Shown: positions 23,345 through 35,010 of the stretch, piece by piece
Layout: the number at the start of each line of letters is the position of its first letter
Numbering within the stretch: the stretch's first letter is position 1
Origin: Oopsacas minuta
Lineage: Eukaryota > Porifera > Hexactinellida > Lyssacinosida > Leucopsacidae
Assembly: GCA_024704765.1 (NCBI GenBank)
Contig: JAKMXF010000155.1
Coordinates: forward strand, 580,380 to 644,379
Direction of reading: 5' to 3'
Length of the DNA: 64,000 nt
Notes under the pieces: generated by a model
Seen by the model: the letters and a program-made list of their open reading frames with translations, nothing else
Database searches by the model: none
Told to the model about the DNA's origin: nothing
Position numbers and translations under genes: made by a program

Positions 23345-24390
23345 CCAAAATACTCCCATTAGCATCAATACACCTTTTACAGCGATGTAATCACATGCCA
23401 AATAGCTTAGAATAGCTACTTACTGGTATACACTCTACTTCCTCTAAAACGCAGCGATTAGCTCGGATTCTGATTCAAAACGTCTGCTTTTTAGTTGTCT
23501 TTTTAGATTCGGGAGCAGCCAAAAATCACAAGGGACAAGATCTGAGCTTTAAGGTGGGTGTTCAATCAGTTCTAAGCCTGATTGCCTTAGAAACTCTTTA
23601 GTCCTTCTAGTTGTGTGTGCTGGAGCATTATCATGATGAAATTTCATCCCACGGATCCCAGACATTGGTATCAACGTCTCCACTGCTTGAAACACTTTGA
23701 CATGGCAACATTCGGTAAATCAAGCTGCACTAACTGTATGCTTCGCTGGAAGCATCACAAATTCAAGAAGTTCTTTCGTGGGAAGAAAATTGCGAACATT
23801 CGCTTGCCGACCGCCATGAATCGTTTGGGAATTGTGTTCGGTACCTCCTCTTCAAAGATCCATTTAGAGCTCTGTTGCTTCGTTTGCATGTCATAGAAGT
23901 AAAATCCATGTTTCATTACTCGTTATTACTTCTGAATGCCCTCGAGCATCTGCTTTCGAGTACTTTAGTAACATAGAGCGACAAAATTGGATTCGACGTT
24001 TTTCTGCTCAGAAGTTAGCAAATGTGGTACTAACTTGGAACAAACCCTTCTTAGCGTAAGGTATTGGTGTAGGATTGTTTCTATTGTTCCCGATGATACT
24101 GTTGCATCGTGAACTAACTGACGGATAGTAATTTGTCTGTCCTCTCTTACCAGTTCCTCCACCTTGGTGATATTTTTATCGGGTCCGCCGTAATCGGGCA
24201 TCCGATTCGAACATCATCGTCCAAGCACATGTAGCCCAAACGAAATCGGCTGTACCACTTGTAAATGCTTCTTTTGGTTGGAGACTGTTTTCAAAATCAG
24301 AAAACTTCTCAGTGATGCACTTCATAGCGTTTATTCCACATTTATACTTGTAAAACATTTTGGCTCGAAAATCCCTATTATTCAAATTTT
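23345..24390 (-). pseudogene. mariner (DD34D) transposase remnant
   Basis: The start reads MENLNNRDFRAKMFYKYKCG at 24390, typical of mariner N termini, followed by a damaged HTH segment. Next is VEELVREDRQITIRQLVHDA and TLRRVCSKLVPHLLTSEQK (24201-23965). Further on, in other frames, are MKFHHDNAPAHTTRRTKEFL (D2) and SSDLVPCDFWLLPNLK (D3), 34 residues apart counting one stop: DD34D. D1 is not clear. No clean terminal inverted repeats at either side. Confidence 0.75.
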
Positions 24391-24430
24391 CCATTGAAAA
24401 ATAAAATTTGAGAATGACTTGACTCAATCG

Positions 24431-25697
24431 GGTGTAACAGAAAAATATACTTAGAATGTTGAAATTTTACCTACTATCCATTCGCTATCTATACTACTTA
24501 TGGTTAATTAACATTAACGCTCCTAAATGAACTTAAGATAGATTCCGCGAACTTATTGAACACTTGGTAATGTAAAAGTTCTACCTATCGTGATGTCCCG
24601 CTTAATTTGCACCTACTGTCCAGCTATATTCATCACTCAGGCTGGCAATTATGTGATGCATTCATGATAAACACAATCTCATCATGAGATACAAAGTCAT
24701 CATAGTAATTTGAAACACTTAGAGGAAGGTCGTATTTGGTATTACGTATATTGTAATTTACCAAACGTTCATGTTTTACTATGATAAAGTCGATCTGGAA
24801 AAGAAGTACCCCCTAGTGTAACATAAATCAGTACGTACTGACCGAAGTACGTCTTATCAGAATATTCTTCCCATGCATTTAGTACAAAATTTGGTTATCT
24901 GCTTTGGAAATAAGTATGTATTAACCGAAAGTACGCCTCATGCAGAGTACGTAATAACCAAATCTACTGGAAATTGCTATTTTATTATCAGCCGGCATTA
25001 TCGACAAGATTTACTAAATGTAATCTTGTCCACTCAGCATTAATTGGGTCATTTACGATGAAAGAAAATGACATTGTCAAGAGTTCTTACATACAAAAGA
25101 TCTCACAGTATTTTTAGGGCAATTATGGAGATTGATCTACACGTAAATTGATGCAAACAGAACCTACATTTCAGCAATCCCCACGTAAAAGATGTTTTCA
25201 ATGGTATTAAGAATCAGGCAGTAGTGTAAATTTTTGCGGTAGTAAAACTCAGTTGATAAAATGAAGATCCTATTCATTGAAGAAAATATCAATATACAAT
25301 AGTTATAATCTGTTCAACCATGCCTCTATTAATTCTTTGTTTTCTCAGCTAACAGAGAGTTACTTTATGTAGACTTTACTTACTATATACTTTCCGGGCA
25401 AAGTATTTCAACAGCACGAAATATACTTATATACATCTATATTCTGGCTCTACTGCGAATAATTGCAAATTCATACCATTCATTCATCAATTAGCTATTT
25501 GACAATGTTGGCAGAATGTTATTTTATATTTTGTAATGTTGATATATAGATACAATTGTTTCCTTAGTGTAGATATTATCACGGTATCCAAGATCAAGAA
25601 GGCTATGAAGGAAATAGGCAAATTTATTATATTTGAATATATCAAAATTATAAGCTGTTATATGATTGTAAAAGGGTTCTGGATCACAGGGATCCCC
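24431..25697. other. unassigned, small direct repeat at about 24830-24945
   Basis: AT-rich. Two copies of a roughly 35-bp unit (AGTACGTACTGACCGAAGTA and AGTATGTATTAACCGAAAGT, each followed by a CG[T/C]CT[T/C]AT-like string) lie about 82 bp apart. No coding evidence. The frames at 25524-25718 end in the adapter-like sequence and are artefacts. Confidence 0.35.
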
Positions 25698-25716
25698 CTG
25701 TCTCTTATACACATCT
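25698..25716. other. exact Tn5/Nextera mosaic-end sequence
   Basis: CTGTCTCTTATACACATCT is identical to the 19-bp mosaic end used in tagmentation libraries. Its reverse complement encodes the M-Y-K-R-Q start seen in many contaminated protein records. The simplest reading is retained adapter, with a possible false join here. Bases on either side should not be assumed contiguous in the genome. Confidence 0.9.
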
Positions 25717-26028
25717 GAATCTATTCCCAGAGGTTCTAATCTGGCATATCAAATAAATGTTGCGGCCCTCCAATATTACTTACTAATTATGAATTATTTG
25801 TTCCGAATTTTGATATATCCGAAATTCTAGAACCCCTCATTTATGAAAATGTACCATATAGAACGAAGTCTGATTGACCTAATTTCATGCTAATATATAG
25901 GATTATTATGTTAACAACATTGAATATTAGATTCTTACATGTAAATCTATTTTTTGCTTCCGGCATGAGAGATCATAATTTCAAACACAACTTTATGGGT
26001 ATTTGTTATTTGTCTGATACGTTTTGTA
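25717..26028. other. no assignable content
   Basis: AT-rich spacer between the adapter-like sequence and the DD37E element. The last two bases (TA, 26027-26028) are that element's target site. Confidence 0.4.
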
Positions 26029-27371
26029 CAGGGTGTCTCAAAAGTATTTTCCTCTTATGAATACCACTATAATATAGAATTTCTTAGATAGATTCATCTA
26101 ATTATTTGCCTATATATTTAGCATTAAGTTTTATACATGAATTAATTCGACTTGGCATCCCATCAACTAAATTCTCAAGTATCGACGGGCTAATCCCATT
26201 CCATATATTTTCCAAATATTTTCCGAGCTGTGTTAAATTTGTAGCGGGCTTTCTCTTGTCTAGCTCTGCTTGCATAATAGACCAAAGATTTTCGATTGGA
26301 TTTAAATCTGGGGAGTTACTAGGCCAAACACCTTTCTCCCTAAAGCCAGGTAGATGCTCTGTAAGCCATGTCTGGGCCCTTATGGCTGTATAGGCAGGGG
26401 CGCCATCCTGCATGAAAATTGTCTCGGACATCTTTCGACACCTTTTCCTTTAGGTAAGTGAGGCTCTAGTCTTTCTATGCTTAAAGGTAGGGAGATAACA
26501 CTTCTCCAGGATATCATTAATATAGTAGTCAGTATTCACTAAGCGTTTTGGGGAGATGAAGTGTAGTTCTGATAGCCCTGGCCAGCTCATCATCCCCCAA
26601 ACCATCATTTTCGGGGGGGTTTTGACTGATTCAACTGGGGTAATGTTGTGCGGATTAATGTCCCAAACACGATCATTCTGCCTATTAGTCGGATGGGAAA
26701 GCTCTAAAGGGCTTTCATCACTAAAAAGAACCCTTTCCCAATCACGACCAGTCCATGTTTTGCGTTCCTGACAGAATTCTAGCCTCTTTACCTTTTGTTT
26801 TTCAGTTAATTTCGGGTATGAGGGTCTTTTATAGGCTTTCGCTCCGATTATGTCGCGTAAATAACGGTGAATTGTGTCTTTACTAACGGTCACCGACTTA
26901 GACGAGATATATTTTGCAAGATTTCGGGTTGAATTGTAGCGTATCCCGATTGATTTTCGAATTATAATTTTCGGAATCCGTGAATGCTTCGTCGGACGTC
27001 CAGACCGGGGCTTGCCATCAAGCAAATATCCAGCTCTATGCCTTTTACACCAGTTCCGAACTGTCGGAATTGTGGCTCTAAGAGTATTGGCGACTGTTTT
27101 CTGTGTTGAACCCGCTTCAATCATGCCAATCGCTCGCTCTCGAACAGCAAATCTCGGTTTCATGACATCCATGTATGAAATTTGTGAGGGTTGAGAAAAA
27201 TTATCGAAAATATAAACAGATTATCAAATAAGGAAATGTAGTATTCATATAGTATTGGACTACTATAGACTAATAATAATCTGAAAAATGGTCGGTTAGT
27301 AAACAATACTGTTCGCTTTATAACGACTTCAATCGAAGTACTGAGGAGGAAAAAACTTTTGAGACACCCTG
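26029..27371 (-). mobile_element. Tc1/mariner-superfamily element, DD37E type
   Basis: TA on both sides (26027-26028 and 27372-27373). Inverted ends CAGGGTGTCTCAAAAGTATT on the left and CAGGGTGTCTCAAAAGTTTT from the right, continuing TTCCTC, so about 26 bp with one mismatch. Length 1,343 bp. It holds one minus-strand transposase with a single lesion, making it one of the best-preserved elements here. Confidence 0.9.
26102..27172 (-). pseudogene. DD37E transposase with one in-frame stop
   Basis: Starting at 27172, an N-terminal HTH (RERAIGMIEAGSTQKTVANT) leads to a GKPRSGRPTK hook, then a second HTH (SVTVSKDTIHRYLRD). Catalytic residues follow: D1 in WERVLFSDES, D2 in MSETIFMQDGAPAYT, and E in NSPDLNPIENLW, with 37 residues between D2 and E. 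The frame is continuous from 27172 to the stop at 26102 except for one TAA at 26450-26452, between RASLT and RKRCRKMSE. Length would be about 355 residues, normal for the family. No frameshift is needed to explain the break. A sequencing error or a recent nonsense mutation are the alternatives. Confidence 0.9.
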
Positions 27372-27373
27372 TA

Positions 27374-28167
27374 ATTCCGTACAATATGAAATGAATTGTT
27401 TCCGAAAAATGTGTACCGGGATGTTACAGCCCGTCTTTAAATATGCCGCTTTCTATATTGACTTCGAAAGTCGGCACCATCTGGAAATACATACCAGTTC
27501 CCCTCCTGATTAGCCAATATTTAACTTCTATTATTAAAACTGAAGTTTTAATCTCTAAATATCTTGTGAATATATTTGCAGGTTTACTAAGCAACCGGAC
27601 GAAGGATTTCGGTCGCAATTAGATAAATTGCTCTTGTAATCGCCGCCAATTCACCTAATTTGTCAGACACTTCTACGCTATAAAAGAACCAATCGGCTAA
27701 ATTCTTTGTTGTACTGTGTATCCATAATCTAATTGTAGCTTCTGTCATTTCCTCTTGGAAATTTGCTGGAGGATTTTTGTATGTTCACAATAACTCCTAT
27801 TTCACATATATTCTCTAGAATATCGGTCTGTATACTGAATATCTATTTCATTGGGTCAGGATATATTTCTCTGTTTACAATTGATAATTGTGAGGTAATT
27901 ATATTTGTAATTAATAATCTTTCTAAAATTTCAATAAACTTTTTAATAATATGATGCGAAAGTAATTGTAATTGATTAGTGTTTATTACATTGATATTGT
28001 AATTCTTCCATGTTAGATTTCCATCGGAGGCTTGCAAATATGATATGCTACAGCACTTTATCTAGTATATGTGGAATTGAACCATCACCATAACAAAATA
28101 TTTCTAGATCATATAAGATGAATCTTGAATTATGTTCTTACACTGAAATAATTAGTTTTAATTGCAG
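27374..28167. other. unassigned, precedes a candidate exon
   Basis: AT-rich, no element borders seen. Ends with the acceptor TTAGTTTTAATTGCAG of the exon at 28168. Confidence 0.35.
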
Positions 28168-28265
28168 ACTCTGCAATATTATGCTATCCCACCAAATTTA
28201 CTATATATACCTTGTATTGATTCATGGAACGAAGTCGTTGAACGGTTATGGTTTGTACTAGCATG
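28168..28265 (+). CDS. candidate internal exon of the WNK-like gene
   Basis: 98 nt, open in one frame: TLQYYAIPPNLLYIPCIDSW, then NEVVERLWFVLA plus two bases (TG). Acceptor AATTGCAG, donor CATG|GTGAGA (strong). It begins in phase 0, as required after the exon ending at 12436, and leaves two bases, as required by the candidate exon at 30816/30819. I do not recognise the peptide. Assignment to the WNK-like gene rests on strand, order and phase only. Confidence 0.4.
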
Positions 28266-29400
28266 GTGAGAACGACAACACATAATTTCCTTTTAATAGT
28301 TTTGTCCAACTGGAAACAATAACATTTAGTTTATTACACAGTGAAATTTATGAAAACTTTCAAATTTATTCAAGGCAAAAGGTAAACAAATTAGTAATAG
28401 TAATAGTGTGTTGTCCAGTGGGAACACCCTGGGACAACTAAAAGACTTACTGCCCCACGACCCACTGCTGGATGATAATCAACAACCATAAATTTATCAT
28501 TAAGCCAATTGCTATGCTTCTTTGCAACACCTGGGAAAATCCTACAGACGTCACTGTACCGAAAAGGGTACCTGAATCATATAATTGCATAAGCCGACAT
28601 AACTTTCATTGTAATTGAAACGAAATACATTACAAGGAATTGCAATTGCCCATTGGGTGTTGCAATAATGTATTTAAGGGCGAGATTTCCTGAATTTTTG
28701 AACGTAGAAGCCCACATATTATATTCTAGTTCGACCACATCTCTGGTCTATTTTTCCCACTGATACTATGCCAAATATTTCTTAGGTCACGATTAGACAA
28801 TATTTCCGATATCAGATACTTGGAAAATTTTCCAATTTTCCAGATTTTATAACTTTATATTTTTCCACAAAAATTGTTCAAAATTCGATTATTTCCTAAA
28901 TTAGAAGAGGCTGCAAAAATGCAGATAAGATCAATAGCTTTGAACTTTTCAATAGTTATTCAATTATGTAATGAATTTTACATACTATATTAATAAGTGC
29001 TCTTCAATGCGCAACTTAATTTTTATGGGTGAATAACATTCTATATTTCCGTTGCCAGGCAACTAGTTGTGTTATGTATTATGATAAATGAGGTATCTGA
29101 CCACTTCATTATGATAACTGATGGATTCCCTATCAACAGAAAAATTACTGATATTGCTCAATTATTCTTAAATATTGATGGTATTGATTCAGTCTTTGCA
29201 ATTCCGTCAAAAGATCGTTTCAACTGAACTCATACACATATCACCACTATCAACACAACTTCAGCATATCCACTTCATTCGTATACCTACATCTTTCGAT
29301 TAGTATATTTCAGAAAATAATGTAAATTTAATATTACAATTTTGAACAATTTAAATGGTTTAATCTTTGGGATTTCATCTTCATATCAATAAACTGAGTG
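28266..29400. other. unassigned intronic sequence
   Basis: No coding similarity. A GC-richer stretch at about 28410-28640 (CCAGTGGGAACACCCTGGGA; later CCCATTGGGTGTTGC) may be a repeat fragment. The left inverted-repeat arm starts immediately after. Confidence 0.3.
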
Positions 29401-30332
29401 AGATTTGAATCCACGTGAGATTTCAACTCATTAGTATTATTGGACCAGGGATAGTCCTTCACCGTGAGATTTTAACTCATCTATATTAAACATTTGTGAA
29501 GTTAGCAGGAGATTCGGCCAGGGTCAGTACAATCACTAATTTGTCCTACTTCTACTCATCAGATTTACCCGAAATAAATATCATTCGGTAGAAGAGTGTT
29601 GAATGATTTATAAAATATAAGTTTCTTCAGTATTTTTTAACTTTACCTATCTTTTTTGTCATAACGGGTAGGGTCGCTTCTCCATTAATAACGACGAGCT
29701 AAGAGTGAGAATCCGAGTCTGAAATTGTGTGTCTATATTTGTGACCCATGGGCATTTATGTAAATTCAATTTCATCCAAAATTTCCTAAAACTCGAAGGG
29801 ATACAAGTATTGGAAGTTGAAGTTAGAGTTATATTGGAGGGGGTCAGCATCATTTTACAAAAAGTAGGGCAGTTCAAATTGACATTTGATATACCAAATC
29901 GAACTCAAACTATTATATTTTGATAACAATCGATAGCTGAGACATGGACGTTTACTGTTATGTCGCTATAATCATGAATTTCTGAAAGACACAGTCACAA
30001 TAGAGTTCTAAATTTGGCAAAATTCTAGTGTATTTATTTATTTTCGACATTCCAATTTAGACTCAAATTTCAAAAATTATTCACTACCAGAATCGCCTAA
30101 AACTTTACAGGCTCCTTCTTTATATTATATCATTCAATTTCCTTTAAAAATAACAGGGCTCGCCAGTACTTTGTTAATGAATATTAGAAAAATAGTATTT
30201 TAGAAAATTCTTTTCTTCCACTAGGCATGTCATTCATTACTCATATTGCCCAGTAGAATACTAGACTATCTAATAAGACTAATGAACATGACTGTTATTC
30301 ACGCATAAAGCAGTACATTTCATAACTCTTCT
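29401..30332. repeat. left arm of 932-bp inverted repeat
   Basis: The reverse complement of 31518-32449 matches this arm base for base except for five single-base differences, all transitions and no indels (about 99.5% identity). Translations of the two arms are identical (29659-29877 against 31973-32191), but these frames look incidental. No target-site duplication at the outer edges. Beyond the inner edges the flanks stop matching clearly. It could be a recent inverted duplication, a foldback-type element, or an assembly product. Confidence 0.9.
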
Positions 30333-30818
30333 TGGTTTCCATTCTAATGTTGCTACAACAAACAAATAGTGAAACCGCAAAATATTGAAACTGCGAATTA
30401 TATTTATTTTATCCATCACTATGAAATATGCATATTGACAAATAGTCATATATCTGCCTCATCCCTATTGAATCATACTTCAGTATTTCTGAAATATTTT
30501 GTTTAGAGTATGAAGGGCCAAGACATTGTTGTAACAGACAGTAATGCTAGTGCTCAAATTGGTTTAGGATAGTAAAACATAGTATTTGTAATTACCTAAC
30601 TAGGTTAAATGCCGCATATCGAAATTCGTTGATATAGATGATAGTCCAAATGCATTCAAAATTGCTTTCACAATATTAGCGAGTATAGTATTTAAACCAA
30701 AAGAAGGAAAAATTTGTGGCAAATGAGTAAGATTATAGGGAGGAGTGGTCCAAAAGGAAAAGAGCAAATGAAGTTATATTCATCCATCAAAGTATACAAT
30801 CAAAATGGTATTTAGTAG

Positions 30819-30951
30819 TTATATTGAAAATACGCCACAGAGCCAACTGGATTCTATAGGATGTTCTAATATAAGTATAAACAAAGACATGTTATCAAAT
30901 ATTCTCCTTTTGGCTCTTGAGCATCAAATAGATTGCCAAAGCGAAATCAAG
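30819..30951 (+). CDS. candidate exon in the loop of the inverted repeat
   Basis: The frame reads YIENTPQSQLDSIGCSNISI and, further on, NKDMLSNILLLALEHQIDCQ and SEIK. Acceptor AATGGTATTTAG at 30815 or TAG at 30818 (phase-equivalent), donor AAG|GTAATT at 30952. It needs one base to finish the TG left by the exon at 28265 (making a cysteine codon), and it ends in phase 0, matching the start at 44977. The peptide is unrecognised. Its position inside the 1,185-bp loop between the two arms is notable. Confidence 0.35.
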
Positions 30952-30986
30952 GTAATTCTATATCGTACTTGGTAATACTTTGGTAG

Positions 30987-31179
30987 GGAAAGATGCAGAA
31001 ATGATTAGTTACTTAGATATTGTAGAATGTAGTTTAATAGACTATATGCTACCATTACCAGCATTTCAACTTATTAAATATAGAGGACAAAAGGATATAT
31101 GCGAAATGCTAGATATAGAACTTAGTTATTCAATAAATTGTAGTAGGAATGAAAAACACCATCATTACGATCACTGGAG
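30987..31179 (+). other. unresolved open segment with strong splice donor
   Basis: 63 open codons (DAEMISYLDIVECSLIDYML and onward to NEKHHHYDHW) end at GAG|GTATGT, a good donor. Only about 35 nt separate it from the previous donor at 30952, too short for a usual intron, and the phases disagree (it needs one upstream base). It may be an exon of an alternative transcript or a chance frame. Confidence 0.25.
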
Positions 31180-31517
31180 GTATGTAAATTTCTTTAAATA
31201 TAATTAATTAAATCAATATTTACAAGGGATTTATTCAAAGAAGTATTATTCATAACAATTGTTACAACTGTTGTGACTAAACTAGGCCAAAGGCTAATGA
31301 GTTAGAACAAGTAGGCATTTTATCTAAATATAGATTCAAAGTGGCTGAAGTTACCCGTTTTGTATACTGCGCTAACTTCACAGTCGCATTGTTCCATCAT
31401 AATTATATTATAATACGCATATAGTATGAAGATAAGTCTCACGAATATTCATTATATCATAAATAGATGAGTGTTTTGTGTTCATTCGTTTGTAGGAACA
31501 TTTGAAAGGGAACCAAG

Positions 31518-32449
31518 AGAAGAGTTATGAAATGTACTGCTTTATGCGTGAATAACAGTCATGTTTATTAGTCTTATTAGATAGTCTAGTATTCTACTGG
31601 GCAATATGAGTAATGAATGACATGCCTAGTGGAAGAAAAGAATTTTCTAAAATACTATTTTTCTAATATTCATTAACAAAGTACTGGCGAGCCCTGTTAT
31701 TTTTAAAGGAAATTGAATGATATAATATAAAGAAGGAGCCTGTAAAGTTTTAGGCGATTCTGGTAGTGAATAATTTTTGAAATTTGAGTCTAAATTGGAA
31801 TGTCAAAAATAAATAAATACACTAGAATTTTGCCAAATTTAGAACTCTATTGTGACTGTGTCTTTCAGAAATTCATGATTATAGCGACATAATAGTAAAC
31901 GTCCATGTCTCAGCTATCGATTGTTATCAAAATATAATAGTTTGAGTTCGATTTGGTATATCAAATGTCAATTTGAACTGCCCTACTTTTTGTAAAATGA
32001 TGCTGACCCCCTCCAATATAACTCTAACTTCAACTTCCAATACTTGTATCCCTTCGAGTTTTAGGAAATTTTGGATGAAATTGAATTTACATAAATGCCC
32101 ATGGGTCACAAATATAGACACACAATTTCAGACTCGGATTCTCACTCTTAGCTCGTCGTTATTAATGGAGAAGCGACCCTACCCGTTATGACAAAAAAGA
32201 TAGGTAAAGTTAAAAAATACTGAAGAAACTTATATTTTATGAATCATTCAACACTCTTCTACCGAATGATATTTATTTCGGGTAAATCTGATGAGTAGAA
32301 GTAGGACAAATTAGTGATTGTACTGACCCTGGTCGAATCTCCTGCTAACTTCACAAATGTTTAATATAGATGAGTTAAAATCTCACGGTGAAGGACTATC
32401 CCTGGTCCAATAATACTAATGAGTTGAAATCTCACGTGGATTCAAATCT
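31518..32449. repeat. right arm of 932-bp inverted repeat
   Basis: Partner of 29401-30332. The spacer between the arms is 30333-31517 (1,185 bp). Differences lie near 29517/32333, 29615/32235, 29959/31891, 30045/31805 and 30285/31565. In four of them the left arm has G or C where the right arm (in the same reading) has A or T. Confidence 0.9.
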
Positions 32450-33729
32450 AACACAACAGGCCTACAAACTCTCTAGCCATTAAAGAATCTAAGAAGTTTA
32501 TTCAATCTCTTATTCAGGAAACCTGATTTTGAAAATTGACCTACCTGATCGCAGCACCCGAACGACTCTACAGGAAATGTGCTCTAAGAGCCTTTTCTGA
32601 CGAAACTGATTACCTCAATTGTGTATTTTCTGCAATTGCAATTGACCCATCGGCCAGCTTTAACGAAATCCATACATAACTTTCTACTATCCTCAAAACA
32701 TATAACTCAAGCAGGAAAGTCAACACTCCGAAATTGGTGACTCTATGCAAAATACCTATCTTTGATTGTAGATTCATTTCCCTGGCCAAGTATCACACCC
32801 TACTTTACACAAAATATTAGCCCATTGTGAGGAGTTCATTCTAGAGTCTAATACTGGATTCAGATAGAAAGATGTCTCTGAAGCTGGTGCAGATTAAGGT
32901 AATATACTTGTGCGAAAAAGTCTGGAAAATTTAGCAAGGAAAAACAGTTTCGAGACTAATCTTACGGATGTTTTCCTAACGGTAGCATTCCAGAACGATC
33001 CTATTTTCCCAGCTTTCGGCGTAGTTTTATTTGTGAAGTTTAGGGTCAAACTGGTCATTCATCGAGATTGATATGTTGCAAAATCATATAACAACCAAGA
33101 CCCATCTAATATAGGTGCTCTACTCACTTCCTTATCCTGTTCCTCATAGTTGCTATACTTGTATATTGATAAATAGTTCTATAGTTTTATGTACACATGA
33201 TTTTAGTGTATTCTTGAATCAATTATCACCAACCCATACTTTGAATAAATTTTATACACGCCGATGACGTAATGTCAAGAAAATCGACGTCTTAGAAGAA
33301 AATTTATATTTGCAATCGACTCGTAGTTATCGATAATCTATATACAAATAATACCTTATCAGCGATAGGACTCACATAATTGCTAATTCCTTATCAAATG
33401 CTGTTTTAAACCACTATGTACCATTAATCAATTTTCAGTATATCCACAAATTTAAATTTAAACTTGATTTCAAGTGTATTTGTATATTGTCTACAGGGTG
33501 TGAAGAAATTGATTTGCTCCTGTTTTTGTTTATCCTATTGACTCATATTCATAATTTTGTGGAATTCATGATAGACTCACATATAGTTTTTCACATCACG
33601 TACCATTTTACCATATATTTATCGGTTTTGGTCGAGCTACTATGATTATATATTTATCCCTATATTTTAATATACCAGTATATAATAAGTTCTAGATTGT
33701 CTGTGAATATACTGAGCAGACGTAGTTGA
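32450..33729. other. possible degraded coding, otherwise unassigned
   Basis: On the + strand around 32540-32670 a stretch of about 45 codons is free of stops (AAPERLYRKCALRAFSDETD and onward). Its composition is unlike the surrounding DNA, suggesting a retroelement or transposase relic I cannot name. TACAGGGTGTGAAGAAATTG at 33492 looks like a Tc1-type end but has no partner. Confidence 0.3.
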
Positions 33730-34923
33730 AACATGTACCATCTTTGTTCAATGCCTTTACGAATTGTTTCATCAGTCCCAACTTGATATGTAGTGTGGGT
33801 GGGATGATACGGTCATGCTATCTAGTGGCTTGTTAATAATAATCTTTTCCCCCACGGCAAGCTTTTGACGAACTGGCCAGTTCTTCTTTTCTCAGTTCAC
33901 CCCATCTGCTCTGCTGTCCCACAAACAAAGAAAACATGGGTATTTAGTGTAACCACTTTACTGTCCTAACAGAACATTGACCCTTTTCAAGTTCACACAC
34001 GCGACCCAGTTATGTTCATCGTAACACAGCTTTTGTGGGACCATCTTACAGTTGCACAGTGCTCTTTCAAGATTACTGAATGGCCGATCGGAATACTGGC
34101 AAATTTGTTACCATTATGCAGCAACACCCACTTTAGACTCTGTTTGAGCTGTCGATAACTCATTGGGATTGTATTGGGACAGTCCCATTGCTGAGAGAAG
34201 TCATGGGATGTTATTACAAAACACGAAACCGCCTTCTCCACTGAAATAGCGAATAAGTCTTCGTTTCTGCGTTGGTAATAAGTTATCCTAGCTTCACTGT
34301 GGAGAACATGGTGTTCACTGAGATGGGAAGCCAGGATCTCTGAAGAATCTTTTGACTAGCCTAGTTCTCTCATTAAGTTGTTGAACTGCCCCTGTGTGAA
34401 AGGCTTCGCTTCACTTATTTATAACGGCTCATTACTGCCATTGCTGCTGTAAGTGCTGTCCGACGATTCATCAATTGCCTTAATAAACGCAGTATCAGGT
34501 AAGGACGTAAAACAGCCACCTGAATTTCGTTGCAGTGTGGAATTGGGCGTCTTGCAGAATGTATGTCAGGATATTGCCACGAATTCTTTTTCTGTCGGTT
34601 CCATCCAGACATGTTACCATGCAGAAGTGCCAGTCATCGTGATGGTTCTTGGGCTCTCGCCAAACCATTGGTACTCCAAACTTCATGGATTTGGCTTTTC
34701 CTTGGGTCAATAGGCGGAGGGTTTCTGTGCAATAGTTGCACACTTTGTGTGGGCTCCATAACTTATCCTGATCACCTAATTTAATACCAAAGCAAGCCTG
34801 ATAAGCTATTTTGGTGACATCTCAGATATTAAAACGATGTTCCCATGCCATATATTCACCACAAATATAGCAAAAGACATCAGGATCATTGAGGCAACAA
34901 CGTCTAATGCGCTCTGGATCCAT
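33730..34923 (-). pseudogene. second copy of the zinc-finger/RNase H-like family
   Basis: From an ATG at 34923 it reads an N-terminal CCLNDPDVFCYICGEYMAWE, then LGDQDKLWSPHKVCNYC and FGVPMVWREPKNHHDDWHFC. After shifts come YPDIHSARRPIPH, then LKWVLLHNGNKFASIPIGHS, and finally a KLGLMKQF-like end near 33760. The order is the same as in 7238-8930. Many frameshifts and stops. No CAC[A/T]GCCCTGCG ends were found within about 300 bp, so it is truncated or its ends are lost. A pogo/Tigger element is inserted just upstream of its start. Confidence 0.65.
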
Positions 34924-35010
34924 AAAAGGTTCAATGTTGTGAACAAATAGTTATAAATGTTGATATAAACATACAAACCTAAAATATTTGTAGTATTACA
35001 GTGGAACCCC

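Noticed and set aside
23615-23896. 93-codon + strand frame as a host gene
   Set aside because: Antisense to the mariner core (MKFHHDNAPAHT on the minus strand).
25524-25718. Open frames on both strands ending in the adapter-like sequence
   Set aside because: One starts inside the 19-bp mosaic end (MYKRQ) and the other runs into it. Both are artefacts of contamination.
29659-29923. Open frames of 64 and 72 codons, each present twice
   Set aside because: They are duplicated only because they lie in both arms of the inverted repeat. No motif, and opposite-strand frames overlap.
33492-33520. TACAGGGTGTGAAGAAATTG as a Tc1 terminus
   Set aside because: No inverted partner and no transposase with matching orientation nearby.
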